A stretch of 64,000 nucleotides of DNA from JBEULC01 sp045504435 (lineage in GTDB: Bacteria; Pseudomonadota; Alphaproteobacteria; WRAU01; Hepatincolaceae). Each line of letters begins with the position of its first letter. Position 1 is the first letter of the stretch. Shown piece after piece: positions 10,178 through 18,659 of the stretch. The translations under genes and the position numbers were made by a program. The stretch covers positions 124,001 through 188,000 of the forward strand of contig JBEULC010000005.1 of NCBI GenBank assembly GCA_045504435.1, written 5' to 3'. Below the pieces are notes generated by a model. That model was not told where the DNA came from. It saw nothing but the letters and a program-made list of their open reading frames with translations, and did not search any database.

Positions 10178-10786
10178 TTATATTTTTAGTTTATGAAATT
10201 TTATCTGGGATTTTTCTAAAATACGTTCTATATATTTTGTCTTGATATAAAGGGTTTTAATCTGATTACCCTGTTCTTTTATATCCATTTTTTTAATATC
10301 ATTAAGGATATAATTTTTTGCTAAATGTAATTCCTGTTGAAAAGCTTTTAAATCCGCTTTAGTAACAGAATTATCTAATTTTTCATAACTTTCTAAAAAT
10401 TCCATAGTTAAAGCAGGATCATTAATAGTTCCTTCGTCCTCTATGATATTTTCTCCGTTCATTAGTTTATAATAATAAGCTAAACGCGAAACTTCGTTAT
10501 TTAAAATATTATAAGCATTATTTAAGTAACTACTATGAATAGCGGAATTATTCTTTTCGTTTTCACTTTTTAAAACGAATTTATCAGGATGATAAATTTG
10601 CATTAAGTTAAGATAGACTTGCTCTAATTGCTGCAAATCTATCTTAAAGCTAGGATCAAAATTAAGGTAAGTAAAATAATTAATAGCTGGAAAACTTGAT
10701 AAAGGATTTAAGTAACCACACTCATCACACACAAATCCCGTAGAAGCTTTAATTTTTTTTTGACAATTAATACAGAAAATAATCAT
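10178..10786 (-). CDS. hscB: J-domain co-chaperone HscB with N-terminal tetracysteine zinc-finger
   Basis: A 202-residue DnaJ-like co-chaperone that targets IscU to HscA. The J-domain catalytic tripeptide HPD lies in LMQIYHPDKF (about residue 67), and a C-terminal three-helix domain for IscU follows. Residues 5-24 hold two CxxC pairs (CINC and CDEC), a metal-binding module known from mitochondrial HSC20 and some alphaproteobacterial HscB, absent from E. coli HscB. Spacing to hscA is about 175 bp and to iscA about 220 bp, so internal promoters are possible, though I cannot identify one. Confidence 0.9.
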   Translation of the reverse strand: MIIFCINCQKKIKASTGFVCDECGYLNPLSSFPAINYFTYLNFDPSFKIDLQQLEQVYLNLMQIYHPDKFVLKSENEKNNSAIHSSYLNNAYNILNNEVSRLAYYYKLMNGENIIEDEGTINDPALTMEFLESYEKLDNSVTKADLKAFQQELHLAKNYILNDIKKMDIKEQGNQIKTLYIKTKYIERILEKSQIKFHKLKI

Positions 10787-11005
10787 GACACATCAAGGTT
10801 TTGCAGTTACTTAATAATCTTTAGCTAATTTTTTAATAATAATTTTAACAGCAGAAATTTTAAAAATATAAGTTAGTTTAATCAATAAAATCGGGAAAAG
10901 TAAATATATTTATGCTTCTCCTTCTAAACTTTATTCTTAAAAAGTTAAAAGATGTAAGGAGCAAGCTTTTAGCATCTAAAGCTATAAATCTTATACTTTA
11001 AAGGC

Positions 11006-11341
11006 CTATACTTTAAAAGATTCACCGCATCCGCATTTACTTTTTTCATTAGGATTGCTAAATTCAAATCCTTCTTCTAGTTCAGTTTTTACATAATCTA
11101 TTTTGCTGCCTAAAATAAATAGAACAGCTTTAGGATCGATAAAAACCTTTATGCCTTTAACCTCAATAATTTCATCAAACTTATTAGCTTCATAAACAAA
11201 ATCTAGATTCCAAGATAAGCCAGAACAGCCTTTGGTTCTTAAGGATATTCTTAATCCCAAGGGCTGCTCTGTTTTAGTTGCTAATAAGCTATAGATTTTC
11301 TCTATAGCACTTTGGGTTAAATTTACAAGTTGTGGAGTCAT
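11006..11341 (-). CDS. iscA: A-type Fe-S carrier IscA
   Basis: A 111-residue A-type carrier that accepts or delivers Fe-S clusters. The three family cysteines are present: one in TKGCSGLSW (about residue 39) and the CGCG motif near residues 103-106 (KCGCGESF). Length and motif spacing match IscA/HesB. It follows iscU by 29 bp in the isc operon. ErpA or SufA are alternative names for close relatives, but the position after iscU supports IscA. Confidence 0.93.
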   Translation of the reverse strand: MTPQLVNLTQSAIEKIYSLLATKTEQPLGLRISLRTKGCSGLSWNLDFVYEANKFDEIIEVKGIKVFIDPKAVLFILGSKIDYVKTELEEGFEFSNPNEKSKCGCGESFKV

Positions 11342-11370
11342 TTTTTTAATTTTTTAAAGCATAACAAAAC

Positions 11371-11751
11371 TTAATTACTATTTTTAGATTGATAATTAGC
11401 AATTGCGCTTTTTACCGCCGCTTCTGCTAAAACTGAACAATGAATTTTAACTGGAGGTAATTGTAATTCCTCTACAATATCAGTATTTTTAATTTCCTCA
11501 GCCTGTTTTAAAGTTTTACCCTTTAAAATTTCAGTAACTAAAGAGCTAGAAGCAATTGCTGATCCACATCCAAAAGCTTTGAATTTAGCATCAGTAATTA
11601 TTCCATCTTCTACTTTAATTTGTAATTGCATAATGTCTCCACAAGCTGGAGAACCCACCAATCCTGTACCTACCTCTGTTTTAGTTTTATCTAATGATCC
11701 AACATTTCTTGGATTTTCATAATGATCAATAACTTTTTGAGTATATAACAT
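11371..11751 (-). CDS. iscU: Fe-S scaffold protein IscU
   Basis: A 126-residue scaffold on which IscS-derived sulfur and iron form the nascent cluster. All three cysteine ligands are visible (SPACGD about residue 37, GCGSA about 63, KIHCSV about 105), plus the LPPVK loop recognised by HscA just before the third cysteine. The aspartate after the first cysteine is the conserved cluster-labilising residue. The gene follows iscS in the operon by about 80 bp. Confidence 0.96.
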   Translation of the reverse strand: MLYTQKVIDHYENPRNVGSLDKTKTEVGTGLVGSPACGDIMQLQIKVEDGIITDAKFKAFGCGSAIASSSLVTEILKGKTLKQAEEIKNTDIVEELQLPPVKIHCSVLAEAAVKSAIANYQSKNSN

Positions 11752-11832
11752 ATATTACCTCTTATTAAATATTAATTTTTAACCTTAATCTCTATATGGA
11801 ACCCCTAAGCCCAAGATCTTCATTTTATACTA

Positions 11833-13086
11833 TTAATGATCATCAGCCCACTTAACAGTTTTTAAATCAATCCCTGCTTCTAACATTTCCCAAATTGGAC
11901 TCATTTCTCTAAGCTTATTTACCGTTTTAATCACATGCTCAGAGGCTGCTTTAACGTCTGCTTCAGTAGTAAATCTGCCTAATCCGAATCTAATTGAAGT
12001 ATGAGCTAAATCATCTTCCACCCCCATAGCCTTTAACACATAAGAGGATTCTAAAGAAGCTGAAGTACAAGCAGAGCCCGAAGAAACAGCAATATATTTA
12101 TTAAAACCCATTAATAAACTTTCACCTTCAACTCCTGCAAAGCTAACGTTTAAATTGCTATAAATCCGTTTTTCTTCATCCCCATTAATAGTCAATCTAC
12201 CTAAAGCAGCCCTAAGGTTAGCTTTTAGCATATCCGCTAAGGCTTTCACTCTAACCGCCTCCTCAAACATTTCTTTACCTGCTATCTCGCAAGCTAACCC
12301 AAAACCCACACATAAAGGAATAGGTAAAGTACCTGATCTTAAACCCCTTTCTTGGCCCCCACCATGCATTTGGGGTAGAACCCTTACTCTTGGTTTTCTG
12401 CGGATATATAAAGCCCCTATCCCTTTAGGCCCATAAAATTTATGGGCTGAAATACTTAGTAAATCAATATTCATTTCATCCACATTAATGGGCATTTTTC
12501 CTACAGCTTGTGCAGCATCAGTATGGAAAAACACTCCTTTTTCTCTACAAATAGCACCAATTTCTTTTAAGGGCTGAATCGTGCCTACTTCATTATTTAC
12601 TGCAATGATAGAAACTAAAGCAGTTTTATCAGTAATAGCTGATTTTAATACTTCCAGATCCACCATAGCGTTACTTTTAACGGGCAAATATGTGACCTTA
12701 TAGCCCTGCTCTTCTAAATGATAAGCAGAAGCTAAAACACATTTATGCTCCACTTGAGTAATAATCAAATGGTCTTTACCTTGTTGGCGATAAAATTCCA
12801 TAGCCCCTTTAAGAGCTAAGTTATTAGATTCAGTAGCGCCTGAAGTAAAAATTATATCTTTAGCTTCGGCCCCAATTAATTTAGCCACTTGCAGCCTAGC
12901 AAGCTCCATCGCATCTTTAGCATGCCATCCCCAACTATGATTTCTTGAATGGGCATTACCAAATCTTTCATAAAAATAAGGAATCATAGCTTCTACAACC
13001 CGCGGATCCACAGGAGTAGTGGCTTGGTAGTCTAAATAGATAGGCATGTCCACATATAGTGGTTGATCATTATTGTTAGTTGACAT
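11833..13086 (-). CDS. iscS: Cysteine desulfurase IscS
   Basis: A 417-residue pyridoxal-phosphate enzyme that converts cysteine to alanine and provides persulfide sulfur for Fe-S clusters and tRNA thiolation. The PLP lysine lies in SAHKFYGPKG (about residue 220), the HTDAAQ motif precedes it, and the mobile catalytic cysteine is in SSGSACTSAS (about 340). Slightly longer than E. coli IscS (404) through an N-terminal leader of about 10 residues. Its start overlaps the end of iscR by 11 bases, so the two are translationally coupled. Confidence 0.97.
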   Translation of the reverse strand: MSTNNNDQPLYVDMPIYLDYQATTPVDPRVVEAMIPYFYERFGNAHSRNHSWGWHAKDAMELARLQVAKLIGAEAKDIIFTSGATESNNLALKGAMEFYRQQGKDHLIITQVEHKCVLASAYHLEEQGYKVTYLPVKSNAMVDLEVLKSAITDKTALVSIIAVNNEVGTIQPLKEIGAICREKGVFFHTDAAQAVGKMPINVDEMNIDLLSISAHKFYGPKGIGALYIRRKPRVRVLPQMHGGGQERGLRSGTLPIPLCVGFGLACEIAGKEMFEEAVRVKALADMLKANLRAALGRLTINGDEEKRIYSNLNVSFAGVEGESLLMGFNKYIAVSSGSACTSASLESSYVLKAMGVEDDLAHTSIRFGLGRFTTEADVKAASEHVIKTVNKLREMSPIWEMLEAGIDLKTVKWADDH

Positions 13087-13630
13087 TTAGGTTAACCTCT
13101 AAGTTAGATTTTTTATTAAGCACAGCTTTAGCATTACTTTTAATATTATTTTTTACCTCACAATTAAATCCAGAACTTTTAGAAAAGCTAGTACCTAAAA
13201 TTACTTCTTCTAAGGAAATAGAAGCCAAATAAGAATTAATATTTTCCATTAAAGCATTCCAAATATCATGAGAATTACACTTATTTCCATTTTCTAAACA
13301 GCCTTTCTCCAAAGTTTTACACCTTAACAAATCAACTCTCTCATCAACAGCTGTAACTATATCTAATAAAAATATTTCTGCAGGGGATCTAGCTAATTTA
13401 TAACCACCTTTGGGACCTTTAATACTTTTAACTAAAGAAGCTCTTTTAAGTTTGATAAAAAGCTGCTCTAAATAGGCAACCGTTACGTGATTTCGTTGGG
13501 CTATACTAAATAATGAAACGTAATCCTGAGCTCGACCATTAATGGCTATATCAATCATCGCCATTGTAGCATAGCTGCCGCGCGTTCCTAATTTCATTGT
13601 AAAATCTTTTATTTTATTAAGTAAAGACAT
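13076..13630 (-). CDS. iscR: Rrf2-family Fe-S regulator IscR
   Basis: A transcription factor that senses Fe-S status and controls the isc operon. The Rrf2 winged helix is clear (LGTRGSYATMAMID; VTVAYLEQLFIKLKRASLVKSIKGPKGGYKLA) and the three cluster cysteines lie in CKTLEKGCLENGNKC (about residues 103-117). The ATG at 13630 gives 184 residues. Homologues begin at the equivalent of Met12 (MKLGTRG), so the ATG at 13597 may be the real start. Neither has a clear ribosome site. The C-terminus has an extra Asn/Lys-rich tail of about 40 residues. Probably autoregulates the promoter just upstream, but I see no convincing consensus IscR box. Confidence 0.92.
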   Translation of the reverse strand: MSLLNKIKDFTMKLGTRGSYATMAMIDIAINGRAQDYVSLFSIAQRNHVTVAYLEQLFIKLKRASLVKSIKGPKGGYKLARSPAEIFLLDIVTAVDERVDLLRCKTLEKGCLENGNKCNSHDIWNALMENINSYLASISLEEVILGTSFSKSSGFNCEVKNNIKSNAKAVLNKKSNLEVNLNVN

Positions 13631-14050
13631 TAAGAAATTTAGCTTAAGTAGTAATATGTTAGAAAAATCCCTACTTTTATTGCCTTTGACTTTATTGCCT
13701 TACCTTTATTGATATGGTAATATTATAGATAGCTTGGCTTTAATTGTCAACTAATTAAGTAGGATTTAAATTTATAAAAACTATTACTATATTTATAATT
13801 ATTATAAGGACACATTTTAAATAGTTGTAATTGTTGCGAAAAGTTGCTATTATTGGTAAAAGTTGGTCTACTACTTTAAGCTCTTGTGAGCTCCTATCTT
13901 TGAGTAAAATTTATTATAAATCATTAATACTTTAGATTTTAAATAGTTAAACCTCTGAGTAGGTATATTTAGTAGATTCAATATATAAGATCAAAAAACA
14001 AGTTTTTTTAATTTAATAACTAATTCAATTATCTCCTTAAGGTCCTTTTT
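13631..14050. other. Intergenic region between divergent iscR and the hydrolase gene
   Basis: This 420 bp stretch holds the iscR promoter (separate entry). Nearer the hydrolase gene it contains a short AT hairpin (13992-14008, AAAAAAC pairing with GTTTTTT) and an AAGG ribosome site before the ATG at 14051. No RNA gene or small coding frame is convincing. Confidence 0.5.
13722..13750 (-). promoter_or_regulatory. Near-consensus sigma-70 promoter of the isc operon
   Basis: On the minus strand TTGACA (13750-13745) and TATAAT (13727-13722) are perfect -35 and -10 hexamers separated by exactly 17 bases. Transcription would begin around 13715, leaving about 85-120 nt of leader before iscR depending on the start codon. 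It is the strongest promoter match seen in the window. Control by IscR or iron would be expected from family knowledge but is not shown by a recognisable operator. Confidence 0.8.
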
Positions 14051-14722
14051 ATGGTAAAACTCAATCGTATAAGTATTAGTTCTGGTTCAGGAAGGTTAGA
14101 AGGGATCTATAAAAGCGCAACCACGCAAGAAAACTCTCCTTGTGTGCTTTTACTTCATCCTCACCCTTTTTATGGCGGCAATATGCATTCAAAAGTGTTA
14201 TTTGTAATGGAAAAAGCTTTTTTAGACAATAATTTCTCCACTTTAAAATTTAATTTCAGCGGTGTAGGTGGTAGCGAAGGTGAACAAACTTTAACTAATG
14301 GGGCTGTGGAAATTAATGATGCTAGTGCCGCTTTAGATTGGCTCCAAAATAAAAATGAAAAACCAAGAGCCTTATGGGTAGCAGGTTTTTCATTTGGAGC
14401 TTATATTGCCTTGCAAACCATGGCCAGGCGTCGTGAAATTGATCGTTTTATAGGCGTTGGGTTACCCGCTAATATGTTTGATATGTCTTTTTTATATCCT
14501 TGTACTACCAATGGTTTGTTTGTGCATGGTGAAAAAGATGATATAGCTCCTTTAAATCTAGCAGATAAAGTAATTAAAAAAGCTATGCGAACCGTAGGAT
14601 CCGATATAAAATATCATATTATCAATAATGCTGATCACTATTTTAATAAGCATTCTGAAGAGCTTTATCAAATTCTATATGAATATATCAAAAAAGAGTT
14701 AGAGCTTAATTACCCTGTATAA
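14051..14722 (+). CDS. Alpha/beta hydrolase (COG2945-like)
   Basis: A 223-residue cytosolic serine hydrolase. The oxyanion segment is LLLHPHPFYGGN (about residues 34-45), the nucleophile elbow is GFSFGAY (about 115), the acid is in HGEKDD (about 160) and the histidine in NADHYF (about 195). The family is often annotated as a dienelactone-hydrolase-like or CocE/NonD-type esterase, and the substrate is unknown. Divergent from iscR, and upstream of tyrS on the same strand with a 170 bp gap and an AT-rich hairpin. No signal peptide. Confidence 0.85.
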   Translation: MVKLNRISISSGSGRLEGIYKSATTQENSPCVLLLHPHPFYGGNMHSKVLFVMEKAFLDNNFSTLKFNFSGVGGSEGEQTLTNGAVEINDASAALDWLQNKNEKPRALWVAGFSFGAYIALQTMARRREIDRFIGVGLPANMFDMSFLYPCTTNGLFVHGEKDDIAPLNLADKVIKKAMRTVGSDIKYHIINNADHYFNKHSEELYQILYEYIKKELELNYPV

Positions 14723-14780
14723 GTTATTTTCTACAACGCTATGCATCAAAATTTTAAAATCTAAAAGAATTTATTACACA

Positions 14781-14809
14781 AAACTTTTATTAATTTTTAA
14801 TAAAAGTTT
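14781..14809 (+). terminator. Possible weak terminator after the hydrolase gene
   Basis: A perfect 12 bp inverted repeat (14781-14792 with 14798-14809, 5-base loop) lies 58 bp after the hydrolase stop. The stem has one GC pair and the following bases are only moderately T-rich, so termination is uncertain. Confidence 0.35.
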
Positions 14810-14893
14810 GACTTCTCTTTACTATCAGATTTAAAATACACCATATTAGTATTACTTGTACAAATTACAAGACGGCATTACAAGAGGCATTAT

Positions 14894-16183
14894 ATGATAG
14901 AATTAAAATCTGAATTTTTACATAATCTCCAAGAACGAGATTATTTATATCAGTGTTCAAACCTGCTAGAGCTTGATAAGCTAATGTCTAAGCAAAAAAT
15001 TTCCGCCTATATAGGTTTTGATTGTACTGCCACATCTTTACATATTGGTAGTTTAGTACAGATTATGTTATTAAGACAATTACAAATAACGGGTCATAAG
15101 GCTATCGCTTTACTAGGAGGAGGTACAACTTTAATTGGAGATCCTTCAGGCAAAGATGAAAGCAGAAAAATTTTGACCCTTGAAGATATTAATAAAAATA
15201 TGGAAGGAATTAAAACAGTCTTAGAAAATTTTATCTATTTTTCTAAGAACAATACTGCTGATCCTAAAGTAAGCCTCAATAATAAATTTTCCTACGCTGA
15301 AATCCTAAATAACGCTCAGTGGTTAACGCCTTTAAACTATTTAGAATTTTTAAGAAATTATGGTAAAGAATTTACTATCAACCGCATGCTAAGCTTTGAT
15401 AGCGTAAAATTACGTCTAGAAAAGCAACATCCCTTAACTTTTTTAGAATTTAATTATATGTTACTGCAAGCTGTAGATTTTTTACATCTTAATAAAACTG
15501 CAGAGGTAGTTTTACAATTAGGAGGCTCAGATCAGTGGGGCAATATAATTAATGGAGTAGAACTTATAAGGCGCCTAAGTAATAAAGAGGCTTTTGCTTT
15601 AACTACTAAATTAGTTACTAAAAGTGATGGGACAAAAATGGGCAAAACAGCTCAAGGGGCTATTTGGCTAACCAAAGATAAATCAACCCCTTGGGAGCTT
15701 TATCAATATTTTAGAAACATTACTGATGAAGATACTACCAGATTCCTTAAATTATTTACTGATCTTAGTATTTCTGAAATTACAAAATTAGATAAATTAA
15801 CTGGTAAAGATAAGAATGAGGCTAAAAAAATCCTAGCTTTTGAGGTTACTAAGATATGTCATGGGTTAGAAGAAGCTGATAAAGCCTTAATTTTAGCTTT
15901 AAATACCTTTGACAATAATAAATTAGATCTAAACTTACCTACTTTTTTTATCCAAGAAGAAGAGCTTACAAAGGGCATACTTTTGACCACCTTGTTAACC
16001 AAATTACAAATTTTAGAGAGTAATTCTCAAGGCAAACGGTTAATTGAAAATTATGGTTTAAAGGTTAATGATAGCACCATCAAAGACATAAATTTTAAAA
16101 TTAGTAAATCCGATCTCCTCCAAGGAAATGCTAAAATATCATTAGGCAAAAAACAGCATATTTTATTAAGGGTAGCTAATTAA
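14894..16183 (+). CDS. tyrS: Tyrosyl-tRNA synthetase
   Basis: A 429-residue class I aminoacyl-tRNA synthetase that charges tRNA-Tyr. The HIGH-type motif is LHIGSL (about residue 51), the tyrosine-binding GFDCTATSLH precedes it, and the KMSKS-type loop is TKMGKT (about 246). GGSDQWGNI is also diagnostic. A C-terminal S4-like RNA-binding region occupies roughly residues 360-429. A clear AAGAGG ribosome site precedes the ATG. A strong inverted repeat follows the gene. Confidence 0.96.
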   Translation: MIELKSEFLHNLQERDYLYQCSNLLELDKLMSKQKISAYIGFDCTATSLHIGSLVQIMLLRQLQITGHKAIALLGGGTTLIGDPSGKDESRKILTLEDINKNMEGIKTVLENFIYFSKNNTADPKVSLNNKFSYAEILNNAQWLTPLNYLEFLRNYGKEFTINRMLSFDSVKLRLEKQHPLTFLEFNYMLLQAVDFLHLNKTAEVVLQLGGSDQWGNIINGVELIRRLSNKEAFALTTKLVTKSDGTKMGKTAQGAIWLTKDKSTPWELYQYFRNITDEDTTRFLKLFTDLSISEITKLDKLTGKDKNEAKKILAFEVTKICHGLEEADKALILALNTFDNNKLDLNLPTFFIQEEELTKGILLTTLLTKLQILESNSQGKRLIENYGLKVNDSTIKDINFKISKSDLLQGNAKISLGKKQHILLRVAN

Positions 16184-16250
16184 CATATTGGAGAATTTGG
16201 GAATTTAAGGTGGTTTAATGAAATGTTAATTTACTTTATAAAGTATAGTA

Positions 16251-16297
16251 ATTAGCTAATCCATTTTAAATAAGTGGATTAGCTAATCAACAATTTT
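16251..16297. terminator. Hairpin terminator between tyrS and the decarboxylase pseudogene
   Basis: A 13 bp perfect inverted repeat (16251-16263 with 16275-16287, 11-base loop) is followed by CAACAATTTTT on the plus strand. It lies between convergent genes and could serve both, mainly tyrS. Confidence 0.55.
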
Positions 16298-16309
16298 TAG
16301 TAAAAAGCC

Positions 16310-17061
16310 TTATTTAGCTTTTAGATAATCATGTAATACTCTACCATATGTTAAAGTTAAATCAGCTTTAAAATGTAATCCTCCTACGACTTCCTTAATT
16401 ACTAAATCAGCTACTGGAGCATTTACATGGGGTACTAAATCTAAACGCGCGTCACCTTTATAGGCTTCCTTTAGCACCACATCTTGTAGATTATAAGGGT
16501 AATTTGTGCCACATCAATTTTTCCGTCACAGGCTGGGATAAATTTATAGTTAGTTTGGGTATGACCAATACTTTCAATCAGGGAATTTTTAACTTTCTCA
16601 TCTTTAAAAACATCTTGATACTTATAAACCATAGTTCCTAAAGCCACTTGTTACTTAGAATATTCTAATTTACCCACTAAGGTATCTTCAATTACTTCAA
16701 GTGAAGGCTTACCTAATTTTTTTGGGAAACCCCAAATTTCCCTTCCTACTACAATAGCAGGCAAATTATCTAAATACATTTGCGCCACTTAGTTAACAGG
16801 AGCTCCATTAAAATTGCAGGGTATAACCACACCGCTTTCTGTATAATCTCCCAATCCTGAGCTATTTGGCATCTTAATAAATTCGTATAATACCTTATTG
16901 CTCCCATCAGGTTGTAAAGGAGCAGGAACATATTTTCTTATGGCCTCTGGGGTTGAAATGTAAGTAATAATAAAATATTCTCTATCGATAAATCTGATTG
17001 ATCCTTGAGGATAAGAAGGAGTGGCATAAGGCATAGCAGACATAGTAGGAAATTTTTGCAT
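16310..17061 (-). pseudogene. adc: Broken acetoacetate decarboxylase
   Basis: From the ATG at 17061 the first 90 codons match the ADC family N-terminus, then a TAA interrupts at about 16788. Reading through gives the family active-site region GREIWGFPKKLG with its paired lysines, a second TAA near 16651, and more ADC-like sequence (DGKIDVAQIT). After a frame change near 16500 the reading continues to NAPVADLVIKEVVGGLHF, TLTYGR and a normal end at 16310. Two in-frame stops plus one frameshift argue for true decay. An intact enzyme would convert acetoacetate to acetone and CO2, or act on a related keto acid. Confidence 0.85.
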
Positions 17062-17248
17062 TTTTTTGCTCCACTTTAATGAATAAATAAAATATTAACA
17101 TCGTTATATCAAGATAGGCACAAGCCTAAGTAATGCATAATGTTTGTAGAACATAACAAAAAATAGAACAATTAAAGAGAACTATAGGGTATATTTATCT
17201 TATAAAATAAATAAGCCTTATGGATAATTATAAAGGGAAATTATAGAT

Positions 17249-18055
17249 TTACAAACCAAATTTATTCCATTGTACTTCCGCCTTAAGTTTATTGAGCATA
17301 GCGTCTATTAGGTTATCATAATTATTAACACCTAAAAAAGGTATCTTACTTAAAAAACTTCTTTTCACTGCAATAAAATTAATCTCAACGTTTTTACCGT
17401 ATAGTTCTTTGAGTTTCACTTGTAAATCAGATATACCATCAATCAAACCATATTCTAAGCCTTGGCTAGCTACCCAAAATTCTCCTGAAAATAACTTTTC
17501 TAAATCTATTTTGATTCTAGCAGCTCTTCTTTTAAGCACCCATTCTTTAAAATGTTTATGTACTTCAGCTAGCATTTCTTTTAATCTGGCAATATCTTCT
17601 GGTTTTTCCTCTTGAAACATATCCAAAGATACTTTATGTTTCCCAGCAGTATATACTCTTCTTTTTATTCCATGATTTTCAATAAACTCTTCTAAGCCAA
17701 AACCTGCATATACTACTCCTAAAGAACCCACGATTGAGGATTTGGATAAGGCATAAATTTGATCTGCGGTTACGGCTAACCAATAGCCTCCTGAAGCAGC
17801 TGCTTCTTCTATAAAGGCCAAAGTTTTGATTTTAGATTCCTGGGCCTTATGGAGTATATAATTGGCAATCATTTCAGATTGTACAGGTGAACCCCCCGGA
17901 GAATTAATAATAAAAGCTACTGCAGCAGCTTTTTTATTAGCAAAGGCTTTATCAATTAATTTTCTTGTGTTTTCAAGGGATAAAGCTTTGGCCCCACTGC
18001 TACTAATTACTCCAGCTAATTTTACTACATTAACCACATTTTTTTTCTTAAACAT
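17249..18055 (-). CDS. S49-family signal peptide peptidase-like serine protease
   Basis: A 268-residue member of the S49 family (SppA/SohB), which cleaves residual signal peptides or membrane fragments. The fold signatures are visible: NSPGGSPVQSE (about residue 50), the catalytic serine in AAASGGYWLA (about 90), and SIVGSLGVVY. The general-base lysine is probably in GKHKVSLD (about 143). No clear N-terminal membrane anchor is present, although many relatives have one. The start ATG overlaps KKKNVVNVVKLAG, a typical first strand. Catalytic lysine assignment is by family position. Confidence 0.87.
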   Translation of the reverse strand: MFKKKNVVNVVKLAGVISSSGAKALSLENTRKLIDKAFANKKAAAVAFIINSPGGSPVQSEMIANYILHKAQESKIKTLAFIEEAAASGGYWLAVTADQIYALSKSSIVGSLGVVYAGFGLEEFIENHGIKRRVYTAGKHKVSLDMFQEEKPEDIARLKEMLAEVHKHFKEWVLKRRAARIKIDLEKLFSGEFWVASQGLEYGLIDGISDLQVKLKELYGKNVEINFIAVKRSFLSKIPFLGVNNYDNLIDAMLNKLKAEVQWNKFGL

Positions 18056-18659
18056 TGTTACCCTTATTTTTATAGTTTTATCTTTAATCTTTATGTAAAA
18101 ATGCTATATATTTTAAACATTCTAATAATTCTGGTTTATTATTTTGTTTAGCCTTTTCCTATGCAATTTTACTCTTTTTGTTTTTTAATATTAGGATCAG
18201 CTCCTATTTATAACCCTAATTTTATCAGTTGGATATTTTTTGCTCGTACTTCAATATAAAGTAGTATAACCTGTTTTATGGCTAATGATATTTATTTCAA
18301 AGCCATAATCTAAAGGTAATTTGTAATTTTAATATTATCTAGAAAACTGCAATATGTAAGGAAATATCATACTTGGTATCTCTGCTTTTAAGATTTACCT
18401 CCTGATCCTATTAAAACTCTTAAGGTCTTCTCTGCTCTATCTCTAGCTTTATAGATTCGGTTTGATTTGGAAAGAGTTGTAGTGTTACTTATACTGATAA
18501 TCAAGTTAGTGTTAAAAAGGAAATAAAAAATAATTTATAACTCATGTGACCACTTTAATAATAATTATTACCTTAATTAAGCATACAACTTTTTATCTCT
18601 AGCTATATCTTAAAGCGGCAATTATTTCGGGTTATTTGTTGATTTTTACTTATTTTGCT
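18056..18659. other. 604 bp gene-free stretch
   Basis: No intact gene, RNA or strong hairpin is seen. On the minus strand a few short frames read like fragments of a degraded coding sequence (for example LDYGFEINIISHKTGY near 18290), broken by many stops, but I cannot assign a family. It may be a gene graveyard between the S49 protease and the YhdP-like gene. Confidence 0.3.

Noticed and set aside
13745..13790. A possible IscR or iron-regulator box overlapping the isc -35 region
   Set aside because: TTGACAATTAAAG has only partial resemblance to known type 1 boxes and no clear dyad. Not distinguishable from the -35 hexamer itself.
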